Shown here: positions 43,265-50,678 of the stretch, piece after piece
Layout: each line of letters opens with the position of its first letter
Numbering within the stretch: the stretch's first letter is position 1
Assembly: GCA_049325095.1 (NCBI GenBank)
Contig: JBMOPO010000018.1
Span: forward strand, 1 to 64,000
DNA: 64,000 nt
Source of the DNA: JAGPUQ01 sp049325095
GTDB taxonomy: Bacteria > Pseudomonadota > Gammaproteobacteria > Pseudomonadales > Porticoccaceae
Reading direction: 5' to 3'
Made by a program: the position numbers and the translations under genes
Notes under the pieces: model-generated
Seen by the model: the letters and a program-made list of their open reading frames with translations, nothing else
Database searches by the model: none
Told to the model about the DNA's origin: nothing

Positions 43265-43567
43265 TCAGTCCAGCACGACCGGGCCGGGCCGTTTGACGCC
43301 CGGCACCTGCGCGCGGCCCATGGCCACGTCGATCCCGCGCGGGGTAATGCGGGTGACCAGCACGCTCGCCATTTCGCGGTTGTGCACCAGCCCCTGCTCG
43401 ACCAGCCAGGCCAGCTCGGTATGCAGCTGGTCGCGGCTCGGGTGATGCCCGAAATCGGCGAGTGCGGTCTGCAGCACCGCGCTGTTCATGTCGTAGGACC
43501 GGGCCTCGGCCAACAGGCGCAGGATCACCAGCCGGCGATCTTCCTGGATGTGGCGCTCATAGCTCAT
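43265..43567 (-). CDS. VpaChn25_0724-type phage winged-helix protein
   Basis: 100-aa protein beginning MSYERHIQEDRRLVILRLLAEARSYDMNSAVLQTAL and containing SRDQLHTELAWLVEQGLV and TRITPRGIDVAMGRAQVPGVKRP. These blocks identify a small winged-helix family common just upstream of gp27 in Mu-like phages. Function unknown; DNA binding is likely from the fold. It overlaps the upstream gene by 11 bp. Confidence 0.8.
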   Translation of the reverse strand: MSYERHIQEDRRLVILRLLAEARSYDMNSAVLQTALADFGHHPSRDQLHTELAWLVEQGLVHNREMASVLVTRITPRGIDVAMGRAQVPGVKRPGPVVLD

Positions 43568-43730
43568 CGGCAACGTCTCCCTCAACAGACTCTTGCGCCC
43601 CCGGCAGGTCGTGAACGGCATCCACCAGCGCGCACACCACCAGGGCGACGATGGTCTCGGGGCTCAGTCCCTGGGCGTGCATGGCCGCCACCAGGCCGCC
43701 GATCTCCGCCTCGACCCAGATGTCGCTCAT
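43557..43730 (-). CDS. Small phage protein between gp25- and gp26-type genes
   Basis: 57-aa acidic peptide MSDIWVEAEIGGLVAAMHAQGLS..., with one amphipathic or hydrophobic helix (TIVALVVCALVDAVHDL). Its ATG overlaps the stop of the DUF2730 gene (4 bp), which supports translation. No known domain. Confidence 0.6.
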   Translation of the reverse strand: MSDIWVEAEIGGLVAAMHAQGLSPETIVALVVCALVDAVHDLPGAQESVEGDVADEL

Positions 43731-44062
43731 GGCTCGCGGCCGCGGTGGTGGAGCAGGTATTCGTGGATCAGGCCGAGGGTGCGGTTGATGTGGCGCAGCT
43801 CGCCCTGCATGGTGCGCTGGGATTCGCTTACCTCGGTGATGCGCTTGTGCAGCACCGCGAGCTCTTCCTTTTGCGGGATGTGGCGCATGGCCTCTTCGAG
43901 CCGGCCGACGCGCTGGTCGACGTCGGAGACGCAGTCGCGCACCGCGCTCACCGAATCGCGCCCGACCTTGTCGCGGTTGCTCACCCAGGTGTAGACGGCG
44001 ATGAACAGCAGGATCGCCGAGTTGGCGAAGCTCCACAGCAGATACCCGGTCTGCAAGGTCAT
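43727..44062 (-). CDS. DUF2730 membrane protein (Mu gp25 type)
   Basis: 111-aa protein with one N-terminal membrane segment (YLLWSFANSAILLFIAVYTWV) and a cytoplasmic coiled coil (SDVDQRVGRLEEAMRHIPQKEELAVLHKRI, SQRTMQGELRHINRTLGLIHEYLLH). This is the DUF2730 family, always located after the phage lysozyme in Mu-like genomes. By shape it resembles an inner-membrane spanin, but that role is not established. Its start overlaps the stop of the endolysin gene. Confidence 0.82.
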   Translation of the reverse strand: MTLQTGYLLWSFANSAILLFIAVYTWVSNRDKVGRDSVSAVRDCVSDVDQRVGRLEEAMRHIPQKEELAVLHKRITEVSESQRTMQGELRHINRTLGLIHEYLLHHRGREP

Positions 44063-44619
44063 CACGCCGCGGCCTCCAGCGTCGCCAGGAACTGCTGCAG
44101 GCGGAACAGGCGCTTGAACCAGCCGAGCAGAAAGCGCTCCTGGCGCGGATTGGCGTTGACCAGGTCGTGATAGAAGTCCGTCCGATAGGCGAAAGCCATG
44201 GCGATCACCTCGGCATAGCTGCTGAGCGCGGCGGCCTGGCGCGCGGCGCGCAGGGTGATCGGGCCGATGATGCCGTCGGCGGTGATGCGCAGCGCCTGCT
44301 GCACGAACCGCACCGCGACCTTGGGCTGATGGTTCACCACGGCGTCGAACAGGAACACCCCGAGCGCCGGGGGCAGCTCGGCGCACTGGTAATGGCCCCA
44401 GTAATCGGTGCGGTAGATGGCCAGCGCCTGATCGTAGGTCAGGGTGGCGATGCGCAACTGCGGATATTGCCGCTTGCTGATGCCGAACTTGGTCTCACCG
44501 CCGGGGTCGGCGGGGTCGTCGACATAGCCGCCCTCCGCATCGATGAGGTGGCGGGCCGCGCGCGCGAACAGGTCGTCCGGCGCAGGGGTTTGAGCGGTGT
44601 CTGGGGCTTGGGGCGTCAT
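44062..44619 (-). CDS. GH108-type endolysin (N-acetylmuramidase)
   Basis: 185-aa peptidoglycan hydrolase. The catalytic glutamate is in DAEGGYVDDPADPGGETKFGIS (about residue 28), the signature of glycoside hydrolase family 108. A C-terminal peptidoglycan-binding part follows (QALRITADGIIGPITLRAA). No signal peptide is seen, so release should need a holin. The start at 44619 follows a 37-bp gap after the preceding gene. Confidence 0.9.
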   Translation of the reverse strand: MTPQAPDTAQTPAPDDLFARAARHLIDAEGGYVDDPADPGGETKFGISKRQYPQLRIATLTYDQALAIYRTDYWGHYQCAELPPALGVFLFDAVVNHQPKVAVRFVQQALRITADGIIGPITLRAARQAAALSSYAEVIAMAFAYRTDFYHDLVNANPRQERFLLGWFKRLFRLQQFLATLEAAA

Positions 44620-44656
44620 GGCCCCAAGGATGGGGCCATGCGCGGGGAAGGTGAGG

Positions 44657-44881
44657 CTAAAGACCTTTGGCGAACGCCGCCTGGGACAGGACTTCGAGGC
44701 TCGCTTCGATGCGCGTGCGGACAACGTATAGCAGGTTGGCGACGTGATCAACCCTCACCGAGGGCTGGTCCACGCGCTCGCTGGCGAACGCCAGGGCCTC
44801 CATGCCCTCCAGCGCCCACACGGAACGCTGCAGATCCTCGATGGCGTCGTCCACGGTGATGGGGCAACCGACGGCGGTCAT
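44657..44881 (-). CDS. Small phage protein of unknown function
   Basis: 74-aa acidic helical protein (MTAVGCPITVDDAIEDLQRSVWALEGMEALAFASERV...). Its ATG overlaps the stop of the Rha gene by 4 bp. No known domain; coupled translation supports it as a real gene. Confidence 0.6.
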   Translation of the reverse strand: MTAVGCPITVDDAIEDLQRSVWALEGMEALAFASERVDQPSVRVDHVANLLYVVRTRIEASLEVLSQAAFAKGL

Positions 44882-45387
44882 TGGGCACCTCCGGGAGGCA
44901 CGTCTCCCCGGGTTGGGGCAGGCTCCGGCGGGCGCAGGCCCACCACGCGCAGCAGCCATCCCCGTAGGCGGACGAGGGCGCGCTGCGGGAATACCATCTC
45001 GCGCTCACGCGGCTGGTCGCATCCGGCTGCGGCCGCCTCCGGGTCGCGAGTCATGCCGAATACCTCCTGGTCGAAAAAAGGAATCAATCGTTCCTTCATC
45101 TGCGCCACCTCGCGGCCGGTGTAGCCCATGACCAGGAAGATGAAGCCGTCGCGGGTGAGGTGGATCATGGGCTGTTCCCTGCCCTGCTTGTTCAGGTAGG
45201 TGGACTTTTGAAAGTTTAGGCGCCGGAACTCTTCGGAGCAGTCCAGATTGCGGATATCCCGCAGGACATTGAAGTGACTGCGCCGGAAGTGCTCAGCGAC
45301 AGTCAGGGAGCGGACCATCAAATGGCCGTTGACCAGCTCGACGGCGGGAGCGACCGCCGGTTCGGCGGCAGGGGTGACAAGGTTCAT
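44878..45387 (-). CDS. Rha family phage regulatory protein
   Basis: 169-aa protein. The Rha domain is clear (about 20-115): MVRSLTVAEHFRRSHFNVLRDIRNL, then MIHLTRDGFIFLVMGYTGREVAQMKERLIPFF. In P22-type phages Rha interferes with growth in hosts lacking IHF; here it lies in the middle region after the Mor activator. The C-terminal extension is basic with no named domain. A 236-bp gap upstream (45388-45623) holds a T7 run on the minus strand and may contain a terminator and promoter. Confidence 0.88.
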   Translation of the reverse strand: MNLVTPAAEPAVAPAVELVNGHLMVRSLTVAEHFRRSHFNVLRDIRNLDCSEEFRRLNFQKSTYLNKQGREQPMIHLTRDGFIFLVMGYTGREVAQMKERLIPFFDQEVFGMTRDPEAAAAGCDQPREREMVFPQRALVRLRGWLLRVVGLRPPEPAPTRGDVPPGGAQ

Positions 45388-45623
45388 AACGGTTCCTGCT
45401 TTTTTCAGCTGGAAACGGCTCCCCGAAGGAAGCCGGGTGTCAACTGGAGCAAAGCAAGCGGCTCCGGGCGCTATTCCCCCTCGCGGGGTCTCGTATTCAC
45501 GCCTCTCCACCCGGCCAAACCGGCGGTGCCAAATTGCAGGCACAAAAAAACCGCGCTGACGGGTGCGGGTGACCGCTTGCTTTTTACCAGTGCGACCACT
45601 GTGCACCCGGCACCGCGGGTCTG

Positions 45624-45848
45624 TCAACTTCCCGCGGCGGTGCGCGCCGCCCGCTCCAGCCGCCGCAGCCGGGCCGCGGCGGCCTGGCGCACGGTGCGTT
45701 GCAGGTCCGGCAGGGCCAGCACCGCGCGCAGGCCCTCGGCGTCCAGCTGCTTGAGGCGGGTCCGCCGATCTTCTCCGCCGCACAGATAGAAGTCGCGGCC
45801 CTCGACGCTGAAGGCATAGAACGGATGCTCTTTGCCCGCGAGGCTCAT
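45624..45848 (-). CDS. Small phage protein of unknown function
   Basis: 74-aa protein beginning MSLAGKEHPFYAFSVEGRDFYLCGGEDRRTRLKQLDAEGLRAVLALPDLQ and ending in a basic Arg/Ala helix. ATG 45848 overlaps the upstream stop by 4 bp. No domain recognised. Confidence 0.6.
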   Translation of the reverse strand: MSLAGKEHPFYAFSVEGRDFYLCGGEDRRTRLKQLDAEGLRAVLALPDLQRTVRQAAAARLRRLERAARTAAGS

Positions 45849-46222
45849 GCGTTCACCCCCGCCACGATGGCCTTGAGGCGCTCGAGGTTGGCGCGGCGCT
45901 GCGCGGCGGTCAGCTCGGGCGCGGGCAGGGCCTCCTGCGGGGCGCGGCTGGGCAGGTTGGCGAGCAGGTCGGCCGGCGCCGGCCAGCGGGTGGCGTTGCC
46001 GCACAGGCTGCGAAAGCCCTTGTGCAGGCGTTCGGTGTCGAGGTGCTCGACCCAGTGCTTGCGCGGCCAGAGCACGGCGGCCCAGACATCGCGGGTATCG
46101 CCGATCAGGTCGGCAGCCGGGGTGCCGTCGAGGCGCAGGGCGGCGAGGCCCTTCATGCCGTCGGTGATGGCGCGACGGAACCATTGCTCGGGTTCGCTGG
46201 ACTGTCTTCGTGGGTGGGTCAT
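45845..46222 (-). CDS. Phage protein of unknown function
   Basis: 125-aa protein with two Trp-rich blocks (EQWFRRAITDGMKGLAALRL and WAAVLWPRKHWVEHLDTERLHKGFRSL) and a helical C-terminus (TAAQRRANLERLKAIVAGV). The layout resembles small replication-module proteins in other Mu-like phages, but I cannot name it. It overlaps the next gene by 4 bp. Confidence 0.65.
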   Translation of the reverse strand: MTHPRRQSSEPEQWFRRAITDGMKGLAALRLDGTPAADLIGDTRDVWAAVLWPRKHWVEHLDTERLHKGFRSLCGNATRWPAPADLLANLPSRAPQEALPAPELTAAQRRANLERLKAIVAGVNA

Positions 46223-46234
46223 GGTCGGTCTCCG

Positions 46235-46669
46235 TCAATCGTCGAGCGCGGTGAGTGCCTGGCGGTGGCGCGAGGCGCGGCCGCCGGCCGGCGCGGCCGC
46301 GGGGAGCTCGGCGCGGGCGACCTGGCTCGCCGCGACGCTGTCGCACACGCGCTTGAGGTAGTTGTGGTTCTTGAGCGGCTGCCAGCCCGGCTGGCCCCGC
46401 TTGTCGGCGAGCGCGGCGAGGGTGTCGTCGAGCGCGGGCAGCAGCACGTGTTCGGGGCCCAGGGCCAGCGCCGCGCGGGCCAGCTGCAGGGCCCGACCCC
46501 AGCTGAGCACCCGTTCCGCCGGGCGGAACAGGCCCAGATAGGCGACCAGGGCGCGGCCGAGCGGCGCACTCAGGCGTGCGAGCTCACCCAGCAGTTCGCG
46601 GCCGGCGTCTTCCTGCAGCGCGACCTCGATGCCGAACTGGATGCCGCAGGCCGGGCACTTAATGCGCAT
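46235..46669 (-). CDS. Phage protein with N-terminal CPxC
   Basis: 144-aa protein starting MRIKCPACGIQFGIEVALQEDAGRELLGELARL. One CxxC near the N-terminus hints at a zinc site, with the second pair missing in this protein. The middle carries LVAYLGLFRPAERVLSWGRALQLARAAL, a phrase seen in phage genes near the middle regulator. It overlaps the Mor gene by 11 bp. Function unknown. Confidence 0.6.
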   Translation of the reverse strand: MRIKCPACGIQFGIEVALQEDAGRELLGELARLSAPLGRALVAYLGLFRPAERVLSWGRALQLARAALALGPEHVLLPALDDTLAALADKRGQPGWQPLKNHNYLKRVCDSVAASQVARAELPAAAPAGGRASRHRQALTALDD

Positions 46670-47108
46670 CCTGGCCTCCGTCGAGCGGCAGCTCGGGCTG
46701 CGTCCGGCCGCGGCGCAGGGCGCGCTGCTCGGCCAGGATCTGGTAGACCCGCACGGTGGTCAGGCGGTATTTGATGGCCAGCGCGGCGGTGTTGCGGCCG
46801 TCGAACTCCTGCCAGATCTGGGCGTCGCGCAGCGCCAGGCGCAGCCCCTCGCCCTTGGGCAGGTAGAGCTGCCGGCCGCCGCCGTATTCGGCCAGGGTGA
46901 GCACGGCCCAGCGGGCGATGCGCTGGGCGGCGGCGGGGCTGCCGGCGAGGCCGGCACGCTGTGCGCCGGCGGTGAATACGTCGATCAGCTCGACCATGGC
47001 GCGGGGCCAGCGGTCGGGGCGGAGCTCCGGGTCGTCCAGCGCAGCGCCCAGCGCGCCCTGCAAAACGTCGGCGGTCGCCCCGAAAAAGTCTTTCTGCTCT
47101 TCAGCCAT
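46659..47108 (-). CDS. Mor-type transcription activator
   Basis: 149-aa protein of the Mor/C family, which activates middle (Mu Mor) or late (Mu C) promoters. The C-terminal helix-turn-helix reads IWQEFDGRNTAALAIKYRLTTVRVYQIL, matching the family (phage-specific [RK]-x-LA.KY.[VL][ST]...VY.II). The N-terminal part is a dimerisation helix region (RWPRAMVELIDVFTA). Only one such activator is visible in the phage. It starts inside the Gp16 gene end (8-bp overlap). Confidence 0.88.
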   Translation of the reverse strand: MAEEQKDFFGATADVLQGALGAALDDPELRPDRWPRAMVELIDVFTAGAQRAGLAGSPAAAQRIARWAVLTLAEYGGGRQLYLPKGEGLRLALRDAQIWQEFDGRNTAALAIKYRLTTVRVYQILAEQRALRRGRTQPELPLDGGQDAH

Positions 47109-47553
47109 TGGCGTTTTCCTTGCGCTGCTGCCATTTCTTGAGGCATTCGATCACGCGGTGGGCCTCTCTGGGGCTGAGCCAGTCCGGGCTGTCCTTGCCG
47201 ACCATGCGCCGGCAGTAGCGCCCCAGGGCGCGCTCGCTGCCGTCCGCGATGTGTCCGGCCCGCGCCATGTCGATCCAGAGCGCCCGGATCTTGTCGGTCC
47301 GGGTTTTCTCGTACTCCGGTTTGTGGCGGCTCGCGGGGCTCACCTTGCGGCGCCCGGCGGCGCTGCGGCGCGGCGTCCAGCCCTTGGCGGCCAGGCTCGC
47401 GAGCACCAGGCGCAGCTGGCCGTCGCCCAGCTCGGCGCAGCTCTCGCGCCCGGTGTGCTCGCGCAGCAGGTGGCGGTAGGTGTCCTCGTCGAGGCGCAGA
47501 TCCTTGCGCGCGACGTGGATCTGGGCGAGCAGGCGCTGGCGCGGGGATTTCAC
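47101..47553 (-). CDS. Gp16/GemA family protein (DUF1018)
   Basis: 150-aa protein of the phage Gp16 family: LLAQIHVARKDLRLDEDTYRHLLREHTGRESCAELGDGQLRLVLASLAAKGW, then KIRALWIDMARAGHI, GRYCRRMVGKDSPDWLSPREAHRVIECLKKW. All family blocks are present. The start is GTG at 47553, overlapping the upstream stop by 4 bp; no ATG fits. In Mu the neighbouring GemA modulates host gene expression, but the family's biochemical role is unclear. Confidence 0.85.
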   Translation of the reverse strand: MKSPRQRLLAQIHVARKDLRLDEDTYRHLLREHTGRESCAELGDGQLRLVLASLAAKGWTPRRSAAGRRKVSPASRHKPEYEKTRTDKIRALWIDMARAGHIADGSERALGRYCRRMVGKDSPDWLSPREAHRVIECLKKWQQRKENANG

Positions 47554-47891
47554 GGCCGCGCACCCCCGACCCTGGCGATGCGGCGCATGGCCGCCGCCTC
47601 CAGCAGGCTGGCGCTCGCGTAGGCGCGCAGTTGCCGGATGGTGTCGTCGAGTTCCTCTTCGGTCTCGATCAGGTAGTAGCCCTGACTGGGGCACCCGCCC
47701 AGCGGAATGCGCTTGCAGCGCAGCGAGGCCACCAGCCGGGTGATGGCGCTCTCCATCGCCGGGCCGCCGTCGCCGGTCAGATCCCGGGCGAGCTGGCGCG
47801 CGGTGACGCCGCGGGCGCGGCCGCGGTGCTTGTGCATGAGCCGCCCGACCAGGCGGCCCTCGCTGATGAACGACTCCTTCACGGGTTTCAT
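47550..47891 (-). CDS. Phage protein of unknown function with winged-helix-like pattern
   Basis: 113-aa basic protein: GRLVGRLMHKHRGRARGVTARQLARDLTGDGGPAMESAITRLVASLRCKRIPLGG, then YYLIETEEELDDTIRQLRAYASA. The ARQLA...AITRLVASLR order resembles a winged helix with recognition helix, and the GYYL strand a wing. It starts one base after the DUF3164 stop. Function unknown. Confidence 0.65.
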   Translation of the reverse strand: MKPVKESFISEGRLVGRLMHKHRGRARGVTARQLARDLTGDGGPAMESAITRLVASLRCKRIPLGGCPSQGYYLIETEEELDDTIRQLRAYASASLLEAAAMRRIARVGGARP

Positions 47892-47892
47892 G

Positions 47893-48516
47893 TCACACCC
47901 CAGCGACATCGAGGGCGACGGGGTCGAAGCGGTCGCTGACGCCCACGCGCTTGTAGATGCGGATGTAGCTTTTGCTGCCCACCACCTGGAGGCTGTCGGT
48001 GATCGCCTGCATGGCCTGCTGCCACTGGGGGTCGGTGATGCTGAGCCGGCGCAGACCCAGCACCCGGCCGGTGCTGACCTTGCCCTGGCTGTCGACCTGG
48101 AAGGCGTGATTGACCAGCGCCCGGATCTCGGAGCGGCTGCCCTCGGCCCACCGGGTGATGCACTCGTCGATCAGCTCCTTCGCGACCTGCAGGCGCTCGT
48201 CGAAGGTGATGTGCTCGGCCACCGCGCGCTGAATCTTGTACTGGCCGTCGTAGCTGGTGAGGGTGACGTTGCCCTTGGTGCCGCCGAGCTTGCAGCCGTA
48301 CTTCTCGGCGGAGAGTTCGATGAAGGCGCCGATATCGGCCATCGCTGTGTACTTGAAATCCTTGATGGCGGCCTGGAGCGCCTCGGCCTTGGCGACGATC
48401 TCGGCCACCAGGTCGTTGCGCAGCAGGTCGATCTCGGCGACCAGCTCGCGGGGCACCAGGTGGCCCTGGCTGTTGGTCATGTAGGCGTTCGCTTGCTCGG
48501 TCATGGTCATGGTCAT
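47893..48516 (-). CDS. DUF3164 family protein
   Basis: 207-aa protein with the family blocks NSQGHLVPRELV, AAIKDFKYTAMADIGAFIELSAEKYG, LGGTKGNVTLTSYDGQYKIQRAV and DERLQVAKELIDECITRWAEG. DUF3164 genes sit in the early region of many transposable phages, after the transposition genes, but their function is not known. Three successive ATG codons mark possible starts; the first is used here. Upstream gap is 21 bp. Confidence 0.88.
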   Translation of the reverse strand: MTMTMTEQANAYMTNSQGHLVPRELVAEIDLLRNDLVAEIVAKAEALQAAIKDFKYTAMADIGAFIELSAEKYGCKLGGTKGNVTLTSYDGQYKIQRAVAEHITFDERLQVAKELIDECITRWAEGSRSEIRALVNHAFQVDSQGKVSTGRVLGLRRLSITDPQWQQAMQAITDSLQVVGSKSYIRIYKRVGVSDRFDPVALDVAGV

Positions 48517-48537
48517 GGTCTTGTCCTCGCGGGGCGA

Positions 48538-48840
48538 TCAATGCAGGTCAGGGGCGGACAGGGGCTCTTCCCAGAACACCAGGCAGTCCTCATAGGCCAG
48601 GCGGGTGAGCAGCAGGCCCTTGTCGGTGGGGTTCTGGGCCAGGTGGCGGCTTTTGATGTGCTCACAACCGGCGGAATACTCCACCCGGATCACCGGCGCG
48701 CTCCAGCGCCCGATATCGATGGCGAGCACGGCAATGCCGTGGCCGCTGAGGAGCCCGACGGCGCGCTCGGCGCGCTCGATGCTCTCGCGGATGAACTGAT
48801 GCCGCAGGCTGGCGATGGGGTTTTTGTCGATCTCGGTCAT
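48538..48840 (-). CDS. Small early phage protein
   Basis: 100-aa protein beginning MTEIDKNPIASLRHQFIRESIERAERAVGLLSGHGIAVLAIDIG and containing CEHIKSRHL. ATG 48840 overlaps the upstream stop by 4 bp. No known domain; the chain of 4-bp overlaps from MuB to here marks one translational unit. Confidence 0.65.
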   Translation of the reverse strand: MTEIDKNPIASLRHQFIRESIERAERAVGLLSGHGIAVLAIDIGRWSAPVIRVEYSAGCEHIKSRHLAQNPTDKGLLLTRLAYEDCLVFWEEPLSAPDLH

Positions 48841-49223
48841 GGTGCTCTCCTGGGTTCGCCGGTCTTGCGCCCGGCCCGGCCCAGCGGCCCGGCGGGGACG
48901 ATCTGACTGTTGGCGCATCCGGCGCGGCAGGCACGGTATAGCCGCACCCGCTGGGGGTTGGTGCTGGCATAGGGCTGCCGCTGGATTTCCAGGCAGCGGT
49001 TGGTCGGGATCTCGCCCATCACCGGGCAGATCACGACCTCGCCGAGGAAGGCGCCGCGCACCGCGCGCTCGACCCGCTGCAAATCGCCCCGGTAGCTGCC
49101 CGACAACACCTGGCTGACCACGGCGGCGCTGTAGCCGATGGCCTCGGCGACGCGGGCCTGGGTGTGCTCGCGACACTGGCCGCGCAGCACCGATATCCAC
49201 CGGGGTTCGTCGATCGGTCTCAT
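48837..49223 (-). CDS. Small early phage protein with XRE-like helix-turn-helix
   Basis: 128-aa protein. Residues about 20-50 (REHTQARVAEAIGYSAAVVSQVLSGSYRGDLQRVERAVRG) read as a compact helix-turn-helix. The C-terminal part has four cysteines (CPVMGEIPTNRCLEIQ and YRACRAGCANSQIV), a common arrangement in phage early proteins. Overlaps both neighbours by 4 bp. Probably DNA-binding; role unknown. Confidence 0.7.
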   Translation of the reverse strand: MRPIDEPRWISVLRGQCREHTQARVAEAIGYSAAVVSQVLSGSYRGDLQRVERAVRGAFLGEVVICPVMGEIPTNRCLEIQRQPYASTNPQRVRLYRACRAGCANSQIVPAGPLGRAGRKTGEPRRAP

Positions 49224-49867
49224 CGGTCACCTCCCTGGGCGGCAGCCTCGTGACGCCACACCACGCGGTCGAGATTGGGGTCATAAACCTGCTTGAGCCG
49301 CTGCACCTGCGGCGGACGCGGGCCGCTGTTGCGCCCGGCGATGAACCGGTAACGGGCGCGGATGCGGCCGCGCGCGGGCCGCACCACGGCGAGGTATCCG
49401 GCACGGGCCAGGGTCTCGGCATATTCGGCCGCGGTGGCGTAGGCGACCGGGGTGTCCGGAGTGCGTGCGGCGATGGCCAGCTCGAACCAGTCGAACTCGC
49501 GTAAAACCTTCATCGCGCGCCACAGCTGTTCGCGGGCCTTGCCCTGCTCGCTCGCGGTGCCGTCGCGGCGCAGCCGTGGGGTCTCGATGCCCTGGTCCCG
49601 CACCAGCCGGTAGGTGGCCAGCCGGCAGATGCCGCGGTGCTTCGGCGCGTGATCGACGCCCAGATAACCGCCCAGTGAAAGGCGTTTGAGGTAGCTTTTT
49701 ACCGTCTCGTCATTGACCGGCAGCTCGCGGTTGAGGCGGCAGATCAGCTCGGCAGCGGTGAATGTGCCCAGCTCGCGCACCGCGCGCCAGATGGCGTCCT
49801 GGGTGCCGTACTGGCCGATGTGCGCGGGCTTGCGGCCCATGCCTTTGGCGGGTCGCGGGGCGGTCAT
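49220..49867 (-). CDS. Early phage protein, winged-helix-like
   Basis: 215-aa protein starting MTAPRPAKGMGRKPAHIGQYGTQDAIWRAVRELGTFTAAELICRLNRELPVNDETVKSYLKRLSLGG, which looks like a winged helix; a second similar unit may follow (QLWRAMKVLREFDWFELAIAARTPDTPVAYATAAEYAETLARAGYL). The start overlaps the MuB stop by 4 bp. Function unknown; position matches the early region behind MuB. Confidence 0.65.
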   Translation of the reverse strand: MTAPRPAKGMGRKPAHIGQYGTQDAIWRAVRELGTFTAAELICRLNRELPVNDETVKSYLKRLSLGGYLGVDHAPKHRGICRLATYRLVRDQGIETPRLRRDGTASEQGKAREQLWRAMKVLREFDWFELAIAARTPDTPVAYATAAEYAETLARAGYLAVVRPARGRIRARYRFIAGRNSGPRPPQVQRLKQVYDPNLDRVVWRHEAAAQGGDR

Positions 49868-50601
49868 GCGAGCCTCCGGGCCGGCGCCTCGCCGGTGAAG
49901 AAGCTGCGCTTGCCCCACGCCTTGAGGTCCATGTCCGCGTTGCCGTCGCGCAGGGCGGCGGTGCGGATCAGATCGAGATTGACGCTGATGCGCCGCACGC
50001 TGCCCTGGCTCAGGCGGTGCACTTCGGCCAGCAGGTCATCGGCCACCTGAATATCGCGGCAGTAGACGCGCGCCAGGTGGTGGGCGTCCTGCAGCGTGGC
50101 GGGCTGGGCCGGCTCCCAGACCAGAAAGCGGCCGTGCATGCGCTCGATGCGCTTGAGCTTGGCCGGCATCTTCTCTTCGCCGATCAGCATGATCGCGGCG
50201 TCGGTGGCGTCGAAGATGTCCCGCACCAGCGGGATCAGGCCCTTGTCGATGAGATAGTCCGCCTCGTCGATGATCAGCGGACGCTGCGACAGCACGAGTT
50301 GTTCTTCGACCTGCTCGCGCAGGTCGTCGATGTTGCCGATGGCGGGCACGCCCATCTCCAGCAGGATCGACTTCAGGATGCTTTTCTTGGTCGAGGTGGA
50401 CTTGCAGGCGATGTAGTAGGCCCGGAAGCTGTTGGCCGCATAGGTGGCGCTGAAGCTCTTGCCATAGCCGCTGGGGCCGTAGAACCCCACCAGCCCGGGC
50501 AGGTTGGCGGTGCGCTGCATGCTGCGGTCCAGCGCCTCCAGCGCCAGCGCCACGTTGGTAATGGGCGCCACGGTGCTGTACGCTTTGTCTTGTTGTGCCA
50601 T
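49864..50601 (-). CDS. MuB-type transposition target-selection ATPase
   Basis: 245-aa AAA+ ATPase. Walker A is GPSGYGKS (about 41-48) and Walker B LIIDEADYL (about 108-116). Beyond these, LIGEEKMPAKLKRIERMHGRFLVW and LSQGSVRRISVNLDLI fit the phage MuB/ATP-binding family. MuB binds target DNA and recruits the transposase complex, giving target choice and immunity. It is shorter than Mu B (312 aa), lacking the N-terminal helix-turn-helix extension, as in other short phage homologues. It lies 77 bp after the transposase gene. Confidence 0.92.
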   Translation of the reverse strand: MAQQDKAYSTVAPITNVALALEALDRSMQRTANLPGLVGFYGPSGYGKSFSATYAANSFRAYYIACKSTSTKKSILKSILLEMGVPAIGNIDDLREQVEEQLVLSQRPLIIDEADYLIDKGLIPLVRDIFDATDAAIMLIGEEKMPAKLKRIERMHGRFLVWEPAQPATLQDAHHLARVYCRDIQVADDLLAEVHRLSQGSVRRISVNLDLIRTAALRDGNADMDLKAWGKRSFFTGEAPARRLA

Positions 50602-50629
50602 GTGCTTTCCTCTCGTGTGCTCAACAATT

Positions 50630-50658
50630 CCCGCCGCTCAGTTGCCGCTGACGGCGGG
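50630..50658. other. Hairpin between transposase and MuB genes
   Basis: CCCGCCG (50630-50636) and CGGCGGG (50652-50658) pair, with an inner TCAG/CTGA, giving an 11-bp interrupted stem in the A-B gap. It lacks a T-run and may tune B expression relative to A. Confidence 0.5.
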
Positions 50659-50678
50659 CCCTTTCTCTTGGTGTTCCC